Assembly (NCBI RefSeq): GCF_023333585.1
Contig: NZ_JAIQZN010000017.1
Coordinates: 26,926-90,925, forward strand
DNA length: 64,000 nucleotides
Source: Argonema antarcticum A004/B2
Lineage (GTDB): Bacteria; Cyanobacteriota; Cyanobacteriia; Cyanobacteriales; Aerosakkonemataceae
Direction of reading: 5' to 3'
A model generated the notes under the pieces. The model searched no databases and was not told the origin of the DNA. It saw only the letters and a list, made by a program, of their open reading frames with translations. Made by a program: the position numbers and the translations under genes. Each line of letters begins with the position of its first letter. Position 1 is the stretch's first letter. Of the stretch, positions 1-8,722 are shown piece by piece.

Positions 1-141
1 GCCGTGAAGCTTGGTAGGAACGGACGGCGCGATCGGTTGGAGTGGGACGCACTTGCCGTGAAGCTTGGTAGGAACGGACGGCGCGATCGGTTGGAGTGGG
101 ACGCACTTGCCGTGAAGCTTGGTAGGAACGGGGAATATCTC
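1..141. repeat. 54-bp coding tandem repeat, 2.6 visible copies
   Basis: Units of 54 bp start at 1, 55 and 109; the last is only partly matched. Because 54 is a multiple of three, the array stays in frame in the minus-strand peptidase gene and encodes RSYQASRQVRPTPTDRAV per unit. The number of copies beyond the window edge is unknown. Confidence 0.9.
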
Positions 142-796
142 GCCTGCTGGAACGGCGAAGTCCACTGACTGTATCGCTAGCAACAGCATTCCTTCTAACC
201 CTTATTCTAGATACCGCCGCGCCACCGCAACGACCGCTTGCCAATCCTCCCCCTTTAAAAACTCTTTGACAGCCGGTTGAACGTTCCGACAGCACTATAG
301 AACTTGGTGGTTTGTAAGAGCTAGTACCTAAGTCCTGCCTCCTTGTAGCACCCAGATTGTAATCAGTGGGGTCAATATAAGAGTTGTTATTGTTCTTAAC
401 CACAGATGAGGATGTTGTCCTAGCGCGTCCCAGCCTCGACCTCTGGGCGGTTCTAGGACGAGTCGTTCTCGTAAAAACTGGTGCCGCTTCTCTTCGAGCT
501 TCTGGTGCGGGGTCTTGAGGCACAGCTTTCGGCATAACATCAGGAATTTGGGCGACAAGAAACCCCTCCGATGGTGTTTGGTTTTTTGCCCAAACCATGC
601 CTCCACCGAGAATTCCTAAACCGCCTATCCAACCTATTCCCTGTACCAGCAGGAAACGCTGCCAAAAGCTGCTGCTAGAGTTAGTCGGGGCAGATTTCCC
701 CTGGTCGTCAGGGGTTGACTGACTTATATTTACTTCAATTTGCCGATCTTCTGCGGACTGAAATTTTAGTTGCTTGTTGCGGTTAACTGGTTCCAT
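1..796 (-). CDS. M23-type peptidoglycan peptidase, N-terminal part (runs off window)
   Basis: The frame is open from an ATG at 796 to the window edge (265 codons), so only the N-terminus is present. Residues 1-45 are polar, residues about 48-69 (WQRFLLVQGIGWIGGLGILG) form one membrane segment, and a Pro/Arg/Thr-rich periplasmic linker follows. The linker contains YIDPTDYNLGAT and SERSTGCQ, which I recognise from cyanobacterial M23 (LytM-type) peptidases; the catalytic domain would lie outside the window. Such proteins cut peptidoglycan cross-links or peptides in the periplasm. The linker ends in tandem copies of an 18-residue unit. The gene lies 128 bp downstream of birA on the same strand. 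The family call rests on linker motifs only and needs the missing C-terminus for proof. Confidence 0.65.
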   Translation of the reverse strand, partial: MEPVNRNKQLKFQSAEDRQIEVNISQSTPDDQGKSAPTNSSSSFWQRFLLVQGIGWIGGLGILGGGMVWAKNQTPSEGFLVAQIPDVMPKAVPQDPAPEARREAAPVFTRTTRPRTAQRSRLGRARTTSSSVVKNNNNSYIDPTDYNLGATRRQDLGTSSYKPPSSIVLSERSTGCQRVFKGGGLASGRCGGAAVSRIRVRRNAVASDTVSGLRRSSRRDIPRSYQASRQVRPTPTDRAVRSYQASRQVRPTPTDRAVRSYQASR

Positions 797-924
797 TATC
801 TCCACCACACAGTATAATTACTCAAATTTTTTAATTTGGAAATTGGGCAAATGGCATAGATGATCGAGAATTCTTCCTTATATTTGAAATCTGCAAAAGA
901 TCCCATACTGATTGCCATGCCGCT

Positions 925-1758
925 TCATTCAAAACCCAGACTGATTGTACCGGGCTTGAGGCAAATTTCTGAAGAGGGCATAACCCCTTTTGGTAAGAGG
1001 CGAACTCGCAAATCGCCGTTGAGAGCAACACCGACTACGACTCCAGGACATCCATCGACAAGAACCGATCGCCCAATGCTTGTCAGTAGATTTGCGTAGG
1101 AGGGCAAAAGGGTATCGATGCCTTCTCGTTGCCAAAAATGATATCCAGACATTAATCCGACTAGAGTAATAGCAGCTAACATTTCTAATGAAAGTACTGG
1201 GCCTGTACGATCTGTCAGGAAAGATTGGATATTAATGCCGGTTTCTGGAACTGGATTGGCCAAGTTAATGCCGACACCAATAACTGCTTTGGTAATGCGT
1301 CCCTGCTGCACCCTGGTTTCGGTAAGAATGCCGCCCAACTTGCGCCCTGAAAGTATTAAATCGTTGGGCCACTTGAGCAATACTGGTAGATCGTACTCCC
1401 GCAAAATTGTAGCAATTCCCCAAGCGCTGCAAATTGTCAGTTGTCCACTCTGCTGAGCTGGTAGGTTGGGAGCTAGCGCCACAGATAAGTATAAACCACC
1501 AGGAGGAGAATGCCACTGTCGTCCCCACTGTCCGCGCCCAGCTTCTTGCTGAATGGCGATCGCAACTGTGAGAGGGCCAGCGCCAGCGTCGAGCAATTCC
1601 CACAGTTTCTGGTTGGTTGAGGGGAGGGTTTCAAAAATATGAAGGGAAAAGTCTAGATCTTGAGTGTTTGACTGGTGAGCAAGCGATCGCTCTAATGCTT
1701 TCCGGCGATATCGCACTGACTCAAGTGCTGCTGCAAACTGTTGGCGATCGAATTCCAC
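925..1758 (-). CDS. birA: Biotin--[acetyl-CoA-carboxylase] ligase
   Basis: This enzyme activates biotin with ATP to biotinyl-AMP and transfers it to the lysine of the biotin carboxyl carrier protein of acetyl-CoA carboxylase, so it supports fatty acid synthesis in the cytoplasm. The 277-residue protein has the biotinyl-AMP loop GRGQWGR near residue 74 and the KWPNDLI motif near residue 128, both diagnostic for the LplA/BirA catalytic fold. There is no N-terminal DNA-binding helix-turn-helix, so it is a class I (non-repressor) ligase. The start is GTG at 1758. It is divergent from pgeF and precedes the M23 peptidase gene on the same strand. Confidence 0.93.
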   Translation of the reverse strand: MEFDRQQFAAALESVRYRRKALERSLAHQSNTQDLDFSLHIFETLPSTNQKLWELLDAGAGPLTVAIAIQQEAGRGQWGRQWHSPPGGLYLSVALAPNLPAQQSGQLTICSAWGIATILREYDLPVLLKWPNDLILSGRKLGGILTETRVQQGRITKAVIGVGINLANPVPETGINIQSFLTDRTGPVLSLEMLAAITLVGLMSGYHFWQREGIDTLLPSYANLLTSIGRSVLVDGCPGVVVGVALNGDLRVRLLPKGVMPSSEICLKPGTISLGFE

Positions 1759-1885
1759 TATCCAAAAATTATGCCGAATCGAGGCTTACGTTAGCATAGA
1801 ATTCATTGTTATTTTGCCAAGTTTTGTAGCTGGCCCGATCTCCTCACACACGACTGAACCCGATCTGACAAAATCAATTAATTCT

Positions 1886-2656
1886 ATGCACGTTTGGCAC
1901 TGGCGCACCTGGGAAGGATTGCCTTATCTGACTTGTAGTCTTTTGAAACCTTGGCCGCACGGCTTTTTTACGCAAGTGTTCTCGCCCCGCAACCCGGCAG
2001 AATTGGTGGCGGTGCTGCAACCTGATGCCCAAGTTTACCGGGTAAAACAGGTACACGGTAATAGGGTTCTCTCTGCTTCGGAAATTTGCGATCGAATGGA
2101 AATCCCAGAAGTGGATGGTTTACCATCGGCTGATGGTATTTTGACGGTGCAGGGACAGCAGGCGGTATGGGTTTGCACGGCTGATTGTACGCCAGTGCTG
2201 ATTGCGGATGAGGTAACTGGACAGGTGTCGGCGGTTCATGCGGGTTGGCGGGGTACTGCACAGAAGATTGTGCCGGAAGCGATCGCACGTCTTGTGGCCC
2301 AAGGTAGCCAACTCCAAGATCTTCGGATTGCGATGGGACCTGCGATCGCAGGCGAAGTCTATCAAGTTTCTGTGGATGTGGCCGCTGAAGTTGGAGCCAG
2401 TATTATACCACAACAAGAAGGAATTTTGTCAACTTTGCAGGAATTGTCCAATTCACCGATATTGCCAGATCCAGAAGAGGGAAAAGTGCGGTTGGATGTG
2501 CGACGGGTGAATGAGTTGCAATTGGAACAGATGGGGATAAGTGGGGAACAGATTGCGATCGCACCTTATTGTACATATCAACAACGGGAACATTTCTTTT
2601 CCTATCGCCGAGATAAGCTAAAAAAAGTGCAGTGGTCGGGAATTGTGAGTAAATAA
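1886..2656 (+). CDS. pgeF: PgeF/YfiH/LACC1 family protein (peptidoglycan editing factor)
   Basis: The protein belongs to the YfiH/LACC1 (DUF152) family. Members have been reported to act as purine nucleoside phosphorylase/adenosine deaminase-like enzymes, and in E. coli to remove misincorporated residues from peptidoglycan precursors. The metal-site motifs are visible: HGNRV, CTADCTPVLI and HAGWRGT. I use the ATG at 1886 (MHVWHWRTWEGL). A TTG at 1814 would add 24 residues that do not resemble the family. The length of 256 residues is normal. It is transcribed divergently from birA and is followed by a hairpin at 2698-2762. Confidence 0.88.
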   Translation: MHVWHWRTWEGLPYLTCSLLKPWPHGFFTQVFSPRNPAELVAVLQPDAQVYRVKQVHGNRVLSASEICDRMEIPEVDGLPSADGILTVQGQQAVWVCTADCTPVLIADEVTGQVSAVHAGWRGTAQKIVPEAIARLVAQGSQLQDLRIAMGPAIAGEVYQVSVDVAAEVGASIIPQQEGILSTLQELSNSPILPDPEEGKVRLDVRRVNELQLEQMGISGEQIAIAPYCTYQQREHFFSYRRDKLKKVQWSGIVSK

Positions 2657-2697
2657 AATAGGAGAAACGAATCCCTTCGGTCTACAAGATTATGTAG

Positions 2698-2762
2698 GGG
2701 CGAAGCATTGCGGAATTAACGTTTCTGTTTTGAGTTAAGATTTATTCCGCAATGCTTCGCCC
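2698..2762. repeat. Palindromic element, 19-bp perfect inverted repeat
   Basis: The arms 2698-2716 and 2744-2762 are perfect reverse complements (GGGCGAAGCATTGCGGAAT on the left) with a 27-bp loop. The same core (GGGCGAAGCAT ... ATGCTTCGCCC) recurs inside the element at 8109-8258, so this is a dispersed repeat. It may also serve as a transcription stop behind pgeF. Confidence 0.75.
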
Positions 2763-2850
2763 TCCCACTATAGTCTTCCACCACCGAAAGGAGTAATCTA
2801 AAAATCGGATGCAATTTGACAACTTATGTAAGTATCTCGCAGAGAAATAT

Positions 2851-3046
2851 GGCTTTTCCGTACTTAGTGTGCCAAATTATTAGTTTTTGGGTGTCCTACA
2901 CCATAGCTGGCAAGGATTTCAAGGCGATTTCCCCCAAAGCCGCAAGTTTCCATAGCGCAAGCGGATGTAAATAATCTCAAAGCCTTACCTAGCAAAGCCT
3001 TGATGATAAATTTAAGTTAACTTAGCACACTAAGTACGGAAGAGCC
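2851..3046. mobile_element. Miniature inverted-repeat element, family A, copy 1 (196 bp)
   Basis: The element begins GGCTTTTCCGTACTTAGTGTGC and ends with the near-perfect reverse complement GCACACTAAGTACGGAAGAGCC. It has no open frame of its own. A diverged second copy of nearly the same length lies at 49580-49777 with matching interior (AAATTTAAGTTAACTTAGCACACTAAG near the right end). The termini resemble ISL3-family ends (GGCTCTTCC...), so it is probably a non-autonomous derivative. No clear 8-bp target duplication is visible. It ends 8 bp before the start codon of the BT1-type transporter. Confidence 0.82.
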
Positions 3047-3054
3047 GCAAGATT

Positions 3055-4233
3055 ATGGGTCGTCTACTCTCGCTAATGGGAATATTTTATCTAATACAGG
3101 CTTTTGGAAGTAATCCAGGGCTCGCCTCTCTACCACTAGCGTTGTATTTAAAAGAAACAATTGGATTATCAGCAGCAGAGTTAGGAAAATTCAGCGCAAT
3201 TGCCTTTATTCCTTGGATGATAAAACCGCTTTGGGGGATAATTTCTGATAGTTTTACCCTTTTTGGCTACCAAATCAAAAGCTACTTGCTGATTTGCTAT
3301 ACCCTAGCGTTATTGATATTTTTGGGTTTGAGCCAGTTGCGATCGTACACGACATTCTCACTGCTATTTGGCGCTGTCTTAGTTTCAGCGTGCATAGCAT
3401 TTTCAGATGTGCTGGCTGATAAATTGATGGTGATGGAGGGAAAGGCGCGATCAAAAACAGCTATTTTGCAAGCCGCTCAGTGGACAGCGCTTGGCTTTGG
3501 CGGCGCAATTATGTATTATTTTAGCGGGTGGCTTGCCAAAAATGCTACTTTATCAAGTGTCTTTCTCCTTAGTGCGATCGTACCTTTAGTTGGTTTGGCT
3601 GCAACTTTGCTCTTGCTTCGAGAAAATAAGGTAGAGTTAGACAAAGTTTCGAGCGAAAAAAGTATCCAGGTTTTGTTTTCCGTAGCCAAATCACGGAATT
3701 TTTTAGCAATTATTTGCTTTATTATTTTTATGGGATTTAGTCCAGTACCGCCGCTTTTATTCTACGAGCGGGATGTTTTGAAATTTACCGAAGAGTTTTT
3801 AGGTATTTTAGGTGCAGTGAAATTTTTAGGTATTGGCTTAGGAGCTTTATTTTTTGGTATTTTTGCCCGGAATGTTTCCCGGCGTCTGTTACTTAACCAA
3901 ATTATAGGACTCAGCGTAATTTCGACGCATTGTTTGGTATTTATGTATGACAGAAATAGTGCTATTGTAGTGTTATTTTTAAACAGTTTTACAAGCATGA
4001 TTGCCGTACTGGGAGTTTTGGAAATTTCAGCACGCGCTTGTCCAAAGGGCGTGGAGGGAACGACCTATGCTTTACTGGTATCAATTTCAAATTTTGCTTT
4101 TGCAGTAGGGGCTATCTTGGGTGGTTGGTTGTACGATCGCGGTATAGCTTTTTCAATATTGGTTATTGTCAGTGCGATGTTCACAAGTCTATGTTGGTTT
4201 CTTATTCCTATTTTTAAATTGGAAAAGGGTTAG
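3055..4233 (+). CDS. BT1-type folate/biopterin transporter family MFS protein
   Basis: This 392-residue integral membrane protein has about twelve hydrophobic segments. The signature KPLWGIISDSFTLFGYQIKS near residue 57 matches the BT1 (folate-biopterin transporter) branch of the major facilitator superfamily. It should sit in the plasma or thylakoid membrane; the substrate cannot be read from sequence. The first membrane segment starts at residue 4, so this protein is shorter than many BT1 members (roughly 450 residues or more). Its ATG lies 8 bp behind a miniature element whose terminus supplies the only Shine-Dalgarno-like GGAAGAG. The 3' end overlaps the convergent TPR gene by 45 bp. Confidence 0.82.
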   Translation: MGRLLSLMGIFYLIQAFGSNPGLASLPLALYLKETIGLSAAELGKFSAIAFIPWMIKPLWGIISDSFTLFGYQIKSYLLICYTLALLIFLGLSQLRSYTTFSLLFGAVLVSACIAFSDVLADKLMVMEGKARSKTAILQAAQWTALGFGGAIMYYFSGWLAKNATLSSVFLLSAIVPLVGLAATLLLLRENKVELDKVSSEKSIQVLFSVAKSRNFLAIICFIIFMGFSPVPPLLFYERDVLKFTEEFLGILGAVKFLGIGLGALFFGIFARNVSRRLLLNQIIGLSVISTHCLVFMYDRNSAIVVLFLNSFTSMIAVLGVLEISARACPKGVEGTTYALLVSISNFAFAVGAILGGWLYDRGIAFSILVIVSAMFTSLCWFLIPIFKLEKG

Positions 4234-5673
4234 AAAATACTGACCGATTCTTTCCAAAGGTTGACTTAGTTTCTGGATTACTGTATTAAAGATAAGTTTA
4301 CCATTTTCACTTTTCCAAGGAGGAATGATTAAAATCGCCCTTACTGCTAAGACCAAACCACGCAAATATTCTCCCTTGTACCAGTAGGCACACGCAAGCG
4401 TTATCACGGATGCAGCTTTTAACTGTTGATCGTTGATTTCACGAGCAATCTTCATCGCCAACTTAGCATACCTAATTGCCTTTTTGTGTTGTTTTAGACA
4501 CCCGTAACAATAAGAAATATTCGAGCTTGTAAAACCTTCCAAGAATCGATTTCCAATTAGATGACTAATCGTTAAAAGTGGCTGAAAGTAACCAATTGCA
4601 GTATCATAGTGTCCCGAACGAGCGTAGGTAGCGCCGATACTGGCTAATGTCCAGCTTTCTCCAAATTTATCGCCAAGTTCCTGAATAATTTGCAAAGCTT
4701 TTTCAAGGTATTCTATCGCATTTTGATGTTTACCGAGTGTACAATAAATAGCACCAGTATCGTGAAGTATTGACCATTCTTGATGGCGATCTCTAATTTT
4801 ATAGGGAGCATCTAATATTTGTTGAAAAAATTCAAGTCCCTTATCTGGTCGCCCCATCAATCTGTAAGTGCTACCTATGGTGGCTGAGATCGTTACTTCC
4901 ATCTCTACCTCTCCAATTTCACTGGCTATCACCAATGCTTGTTGGCAATATTTAATCGACTTTTGGTGCTGTCCTATAACGCTATAAACACTAGCTAGAC
5001 CATCCAGCGCTTCTATTTCCTGCTGTCTATCGCAAATTTCACCAGCAATTTTTAACTTTTCCTGATAGTGTTGCAGTGCAATCTCGAATCGATCTAAACA
5101 CCAAAAATAAATCCGACCCAAGCCACCTCTTGCTTGCGCTTCTGCTTTGCGGTTTTGAATTTCACAGGCAACATCTAAAAGTCGCTGATGATAATCAATG
5201 GCAATCCGAGGCTGTCCTAAATGACAATAAGCCCAACCTAAGCCATGCAAACAAATACAATCTAAATCTCGATTTACCTTGTGTAAAAGGTTAATGTAAA
5301 ACTCGATTTGTTCGCGATAGTATCCCCAAGTACCTAATTGTTCGTGTAATGCTTTACTGTGAGCAAGATTTAGGTGAATAAAAAGTATCTTACTCGCTTT
5401 TTCCCAATCAGAAACTTCGCAGAGATGGTCGAATGCTTCCAGGTATCCGCGTACTTGCTCTAAATTGGAAGAATCTGGTTTAGGTTGGTACTCAGTGAGC
5501 CAATTTTCTACAGCCATGTAATGGGCAAATTCCCAAGGAGAAATATCGGCAAGCTGCGGTGTTGCCAAATCAATACCCAGCTGATTCAGCACCAAGTCGC
5601 CGCCTGCAGTAAAGTTAACACCTTCCAGAGATGCTTGATTTTTTACATCTAATTCAGGAAAATCATTCGTCAT
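4189..5673 (-). CDS. Tetratricopeptide repeat protein, partner of NB-ARC ATPase
   Basis: The 494-residue protein consists mostly of TPR/Sel1-like helical repeats from about residue 110 to 440 (repeated W/Y-x2-LG-x-Y-x8-A-x2-Y/F patterns such as GLGWAYCHLGQPRIAIDYHQ). A short N-terminal part (residues 1-70) has no recognised domain. Its start overlaps the stop of the upstream ATPase gene in an ATGA, so the two are translationally coupled. Together they look like a signal-transduction STAND ATPase whose superstructure-forming sensor repeats sit on a separate chain. The ligand or effector is unknown. Confidence 0.85.
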   Translation of the reverse strand: MTNDFPELDVKNQASLEGVNFTAGGDLVLNQLGIDLATPQLADISPWEFAHYMAVENWLTEYQPKPDSSNLEQVRGYLEAFDHLCEVSDWEKASKILFIHLNLAHSKALHEQLGTWGYYREQIEFYINLLHKVNRDLDCICLHGLGWAYCHLGQPRIAIDYHQRLLDVACEIQNRKAEAQARGGLGRIYFWCLDRFEIALQHYQEKLKIAGEICDRQQEIEALDGLASVYSVIGQHQKSIKYCQQALVIASEIGEVEMEVTISATIGSTYRLMGRPDKGLEFFQQILDAPYKIRDRHQEWSILHDTGAIYCTLGKHQNAIEYLEKALQIIQELGDKFGESWTLASIGATYARSGHYDTAIGYFQPLLTISHLIGNRFLEGFTSSNISYCYGCLKQHKKAIRYAKLAMKIAREINDQQLKAASVITLACAYWYKGEYLRGLVLAVRAILIIPPWKSENGKLIFNTVIQKLSQPLERIGQYFLTLFQFKNRNKKPT

Positions 5674-7064
5674 ATTTGCCCCCTGGTTTTCCAGTTCTGA
5701 AGGTGAACTAGCGCTACACAGCGAATTAAATTGTGTTGTCTCAAAAGCAAATCATCGTTAATCACATCTTCTTCGATTAGGTAGCGATCGCGCAACGCAT
5801 CCAATGCTATCTGTTGCGGATCTTCATCCAAACCGAAACGTTCCAAAGTTTTGAGATAAAAACTTTCTGGTACGGCGCGACGATATACTGAGCCAAAGCA
5901 AAGCAGTAAATAAGCATTGGGGACATCCTTTGCGAGTCGCTCAAAAGTCTTTTCAATCCGCTGTTGCACTGCTCTTTGTAAGCTGCGAGTGTATCGATCG
6001 AGCTTCAAGCAATCGTCTGCTGACTCGATTTCTGCTTGCTGCTTGCTCTGCTCAACTTCTTCTATCTCATGTCCGTATTGTTTCCAGTAAGCGACAACAT
6101 TGGAGTTGAAAGGATGGTTGACAATTTCCCCTGCGATCGCACGCAACGCTAAAGGATGTCCTTCATAAGCAACACCAATCCTTTCCAAATAAGTTTTGGC
6201 AGGTGATTCAGCGCTAACATCTAAGCCATTTTTATGGAAAAACTCTAACTGTTCTGCTTCAGTAAATCCGCTCAAAGATTGGCAATGCCAAAAATTTGAA
6301 TAACGCAAACCCATAACTTCCAACTGTCCTGGCAAATCCTGGGATGTGAGAACGATGCGACTCTGGCAAGAATTTGCAGATAGCAGACTTTGAAAGAATT
6401 TCTCCCACCACTCATCCTTAAAATTACTCCATCCTGTTTCCGCATCCCCTTCCAAGATCAGTTCTAGTGAATCGATCGCTAGCAGATAGCGGTTTTGCCG
6501 CAAGTGGCTGACTACCCAATTTAGCAAACGCTGTACTTCCTTACGATCCTCTGGCGTAGGATTTTCGCCCCAACTTGTAAGTAATTGTGCAGCTACACTG
6601 GCAAAGTCGGCATTTTCCCGCTCGTCAAAGTTTACCCTGAAAAAATCAGGGTAATCCCTTTGCAACTCTACCGCCAATCTTTCAGCCAAAGCGGTTTTCC
6701 CGATACCAGTGATGCCAGTGAGGATTAGGACTCGACAGGCTCCTTGAAGTTTAGCACTCAACTGGGTAATCAGTTGCGATCGGGCTACCCAGCGATTTTC
6801 GCGATCGAGGTAGGGGCTAATCTGTAACTTTTGCTGAACAGGACTCTTATCAACAATCTCTTCCCAGTTTTCCAGCCCTACACCTTTACAGATTGCAATA
6901 AAAGCACTCTCTTGAATTGGTAGCCGTCGCCAAAACCGCTTCAAAGTAGCTGGTGAAGTATTAGCATCATCAGCCCACTTAGAAGCATCTTTTCTCCAGT
7001 TCTTCTTTTTCCTAAGCTTGTCAACAGTTTCTAGCCCTTTGATAGATGCCCTAATACTCATCAA
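5670..7064 (-). CDS. NB-ARC/STAND-type ATPase
   Basis: The 464-residue protein has an N-terminal helical region (residues 20-75, ASKWADDANTSPATLKRFWR) of the helix-turn-helix-like kind often found before cyanobacterial NB-ARC domains. The nucleotide-binding domain follows: Walker A GITGIGKTA near residue 115, Walker B YLLAIDSLELIL near residue 193, sensor 1 RIVLTSQ near residue 237, and the GHPLALR motif near residue 303 typical of NB-ARC. There are no C-terminal repeats in this chain; these are on the coupled downstream TPR gene. STAND ATPases act as ligand-triggered switches, many in immunity or programmed death. No effector domain is recognisable. Confidence 0.85.
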   Translation of the reverse strand: MMSIRASIKGLETVDKLRKKKNWRKDASKWADDANTSPATLKRFWRRLPIQESAFIAICKGVGLENWEEIVDKSPVQQKLQISPYLDRENRWVARSQLITQLSAKLQGACRVLILTGITGIGKTALAERLAVELQRDYPDFFRVNFDERENADFASVAAQLLTSWGENPTPEDRKEVQRLLNWVVSHLRQNRYLLAIDSLELILEGDAETGWSNFKDEWWEKFFQSLLSANSCQSRIVLTSQDLPGQLEVMGLRYSNFWHCQSLSGFTEAEQLEFFHKNGLDVSAESPAKTYLERIGVAYEGHPLALRAIAGEIVNHPFNSNVVAYWKQYGHEIEEVEQSKQQAEIESADDCLKLDRYTRSLQRAVQQRIEKTFERLAKDVPNAYLLLCFGSVYRRAVPESFYLKTLERFGLDEDPQQIALDALRDRYLIEEDVINDDLLLRQHNLIRCVALVHLQNWKTRGQI

Positions 7065-7522
7065 CAGTCATTCCTTTTTAGATTATTCCTTCATTTAACA
7101 ACTCTAATTTTAGAATGAAGAATCCTTCTTTTTGATAAGCGGTGAAAACCGTAACGTTCGGTAAGTTTAATAAGGTATCTAGATGAAAGTCCATTGTTCT
7201 TTCCGGCTAAAATGTAGTGATAGCTACATTTTACCCCATGATGCCGCAAGACCCGACGATAGTATAGCTAGGGGCTAGGGGCTAGGGGCTAGGGAAGAGG
7301 GGAGAGGGAAAAGGTTACTCCGTAAGGGATTTGGAAAAGAAGTAAGAGTTGGAGTTGCCCTAACCGCCTTGGCGGTTGCTATATCTCACCTGTAGCTCAG
7401 TTACAGTGATGAACTAGGAGTGAGCCAAAAAGTGAACTGTAAAACTTGTTTTTTTCAAGCAATCTAGAAAGGTAGCTGGTTGATGGCTAAATCTATAACA
7501 CTTAAACATGGAGAAATAAAAA
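7065..7522. other. Intergenic region with GCTAGGG heptamer repeats
   Basis: No gene is supported in this 458-bp gap. It contains about four copies of a GGGGCTA heptamer at 7269-7297. It must hold the promoters of both divergent neighbours (ATPase to the left, RTX protein to the right). GGAG at 7510 is the likely ribosome binding site for the RTX gene. Confidence 0.6.
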
Positions 7523-8086
7523 ATGGGAACATGGTATGGAACATCTGGAAATGATTACCTAAATTGGCTCAAATCTGAACCTCTATCTGCCTACGGCAGG
7601 GATGGTAATGATACGATATGGGGCAATACTTACAATGACTATATAAAAGGGGAGGCTGGCAACGACTCTTTGAACGGTTATTGGGGTAATGATTCTCTTT
7701 ACGGTGGATCGGGCAAAGATACTCTCATTGGCGGAGATGGAAATGATTACCTTGATGGGTATTGGGCTGGTTCTACCGGAGATGTTGACTATTTAACAGG
7801 CGGGTCTGGTAAGGATACTTTTGTTCTTGGTGATGGGAACGGAACTGGCTACACAGGTACCACTAGCTGGGCATACATTATGGATTTTAGTTGGCAAGAA
7901 GGTGATAAAATCCAAGTCCGTGGAAAGAAAGAAGAATACAAACTGACAACACGCTATGAACCCGGATCTGGCAACCCCAGTAAAATAGATACCGTAATTT
8001 GGAAAAACGGTGATGTACTTGCTGTTGTTGTAGATAAATCAGGAACAGATATTTTATTACCCGACGATTTCACCTTCATTAGCTAG
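7523..8086 (+). CDS. RTX (hemolysin-type calcium-binding repeat) protein
   Basis: The 187-residue protein carries about five RTX-like nonapeptides between residues 25 and 95 ([51 protein letters not shown]), which bind calcium in a beta-roll. The C-terminal 90 residues (from [17 protein letters not shown]) match the usual tail following RTX rolls, ending in a hydrophobic/acidic stretch typical of type I secretion signals. It has no N-terminal signal peptide. An HlyD-type adaptor is encoded 1 kb downstream on the other strand. The catalytic or adhesive role is unknown; the protein may be a small secreted calcium-binding module. Confidence 0.85.
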   Translation: MGTWYGTSGNDYLNWLKSEPLSAYGRDGNDTIWGNTYNDYIKGEAGNDSLNGYWGNDSLYGGSGKDTLIGGDGNDYLDGYWAGSTGDVDYLTGGSGKDTFVLGDGNGTGYTGTTSWAYIMDFSWQEGDKIQVRGKKEEYKLTTRYEPGSGNPSKIDTVIWKNGDVLAVVVDKSGTDILLPDDFTFIS

Positions 8087-8108
8087 TCGATCTTACCGCA
8101 GCTACTAT

Positions 8109-8258
8109 TACAGCGGTTCCCGCTGTTAAGAGGTACAGTATGCGAAGGGGAAGGGCGAAGCATGACCGTATTTTATCTTTGCTGATTACCAATAAATCAT
8201 CTGCCGGAATGCTTCGCCCCTACTTAAAATGTACTTCATTACAGCGGGAACCGCTGTA
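8109..8258. mobile_element. Hairpin miniature element, 150 bp, TA-flanked
   Basis: Terminal arms 8110-8126 (ACAGCGGTTCCCGCTGT) and 8241-8257 (its reverse complement) are perfect, each arm being itself nearly palindromic. Similarity extends inward to GAGGTACA/TGTACTTC, and a second inner pair GGGCGAAGCAT/ATGCTTCGCCC matches the hairpin at 2698-2762. TA dinucleotides flank both ends. There is no coding frame of note. Confidence 0.75.
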
Positions 8259-8260
8259 TC

Positions 8261-8418
8261 CCTCTTCTGTCACTCTCCGGGAACTTTTCCGATTTCCCAA
8301 TCCTCAAGCCTTTTCAGAGAAAGCGGTCTACGATTTTTTTCTACTCGAATAAGCTCCTTGGGAGCGATAGCTGAAATCCCCTCTGCGTAAGGGTTAGCTC
8401 GGAAAGTGACAGAAGAGG
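8261..8418. mobile_element. Hairpin miniature element, 158 bp, adjacent to previous
   Basis: Terminal arms 8261-8279 (CCTCTTCTGTCACTCTCCG) and 8400-8418 are reverse complements with one mismatch. TA lies just outside both ends, as expected for IS630/Tc1-type insertions. It begins directly behind the preceding element, so two small transposon-like units stand side by side. Confidence 0.7.
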
Positions 8419-8504
8419 GGTATATAAGGATAAGTTTGGGTAATTTTTTACCAAACGCGATCGCATTGACCATTTATTCCAAATGCGATCGCATCACCCA
8501 AATG

Positions 8505-8579
8505 ATTGGTAGGGGCGGGTTTAGCAGACATCTCTCGACAAACACAGACAACCTCCCAACAAAACCCGCCCTCACCAAT
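8505..8579. repeat. Palindromic repeat with GGGGCGGGTTT arms
   Basis: Arms 8505-8522 (ATTGGTAGGGGCGGGTTT) and 8562-8579 pair with two mismatches around a 39-bp loop. A diverged relative with arms GGGGCAGGTTT lies at 8662-8722. Confidence 0.65.
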
Positions 8580-8661
8580 GTCTCAGTGGGAATTAGCTCA
8601 ATTACATCCCAAAAATCCATCTAAATGGTAATAGGTAGGTTTAGGCTTGGCGGCAGAGATC

Positions 8662-8722
8662 GGGGCAGGTTTTGTTGTTAGGTTATCTGTTTTACCACAG
8701 AAATATATGCTAAACCTGCCCC
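8662..8722. repeat. Palindromic repeat with GGGGCAGGTTT arms
   Basis: Arms 8662-8672 and 8712-8722 are perfect 11-bp reverse complements. It is of the same type as 8505-8579. Together with 8109-8418 it fills much of the 1049-bp gene-free stretch 8087-9135, in which I see no credible coding sequence. Confidence 0.6.

Noticed and set aside
211..300. On the minus strand a second frame in the M23 linker reads VKEFLKGEDWQAVVAVARRYLE and stops, which looks protein-like.
   Set aside because: It has no start codon and a stop just upstream. The main frame there reads SERSTGCQ...G.ASGRCGG, which fits the peptidase linker, so the alternative is probably chance.
328..606. Open frame of 92 codons on the minus strand.
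   Set aside because: It lies inside the peptidase gene in another frame and has no protein-like features.
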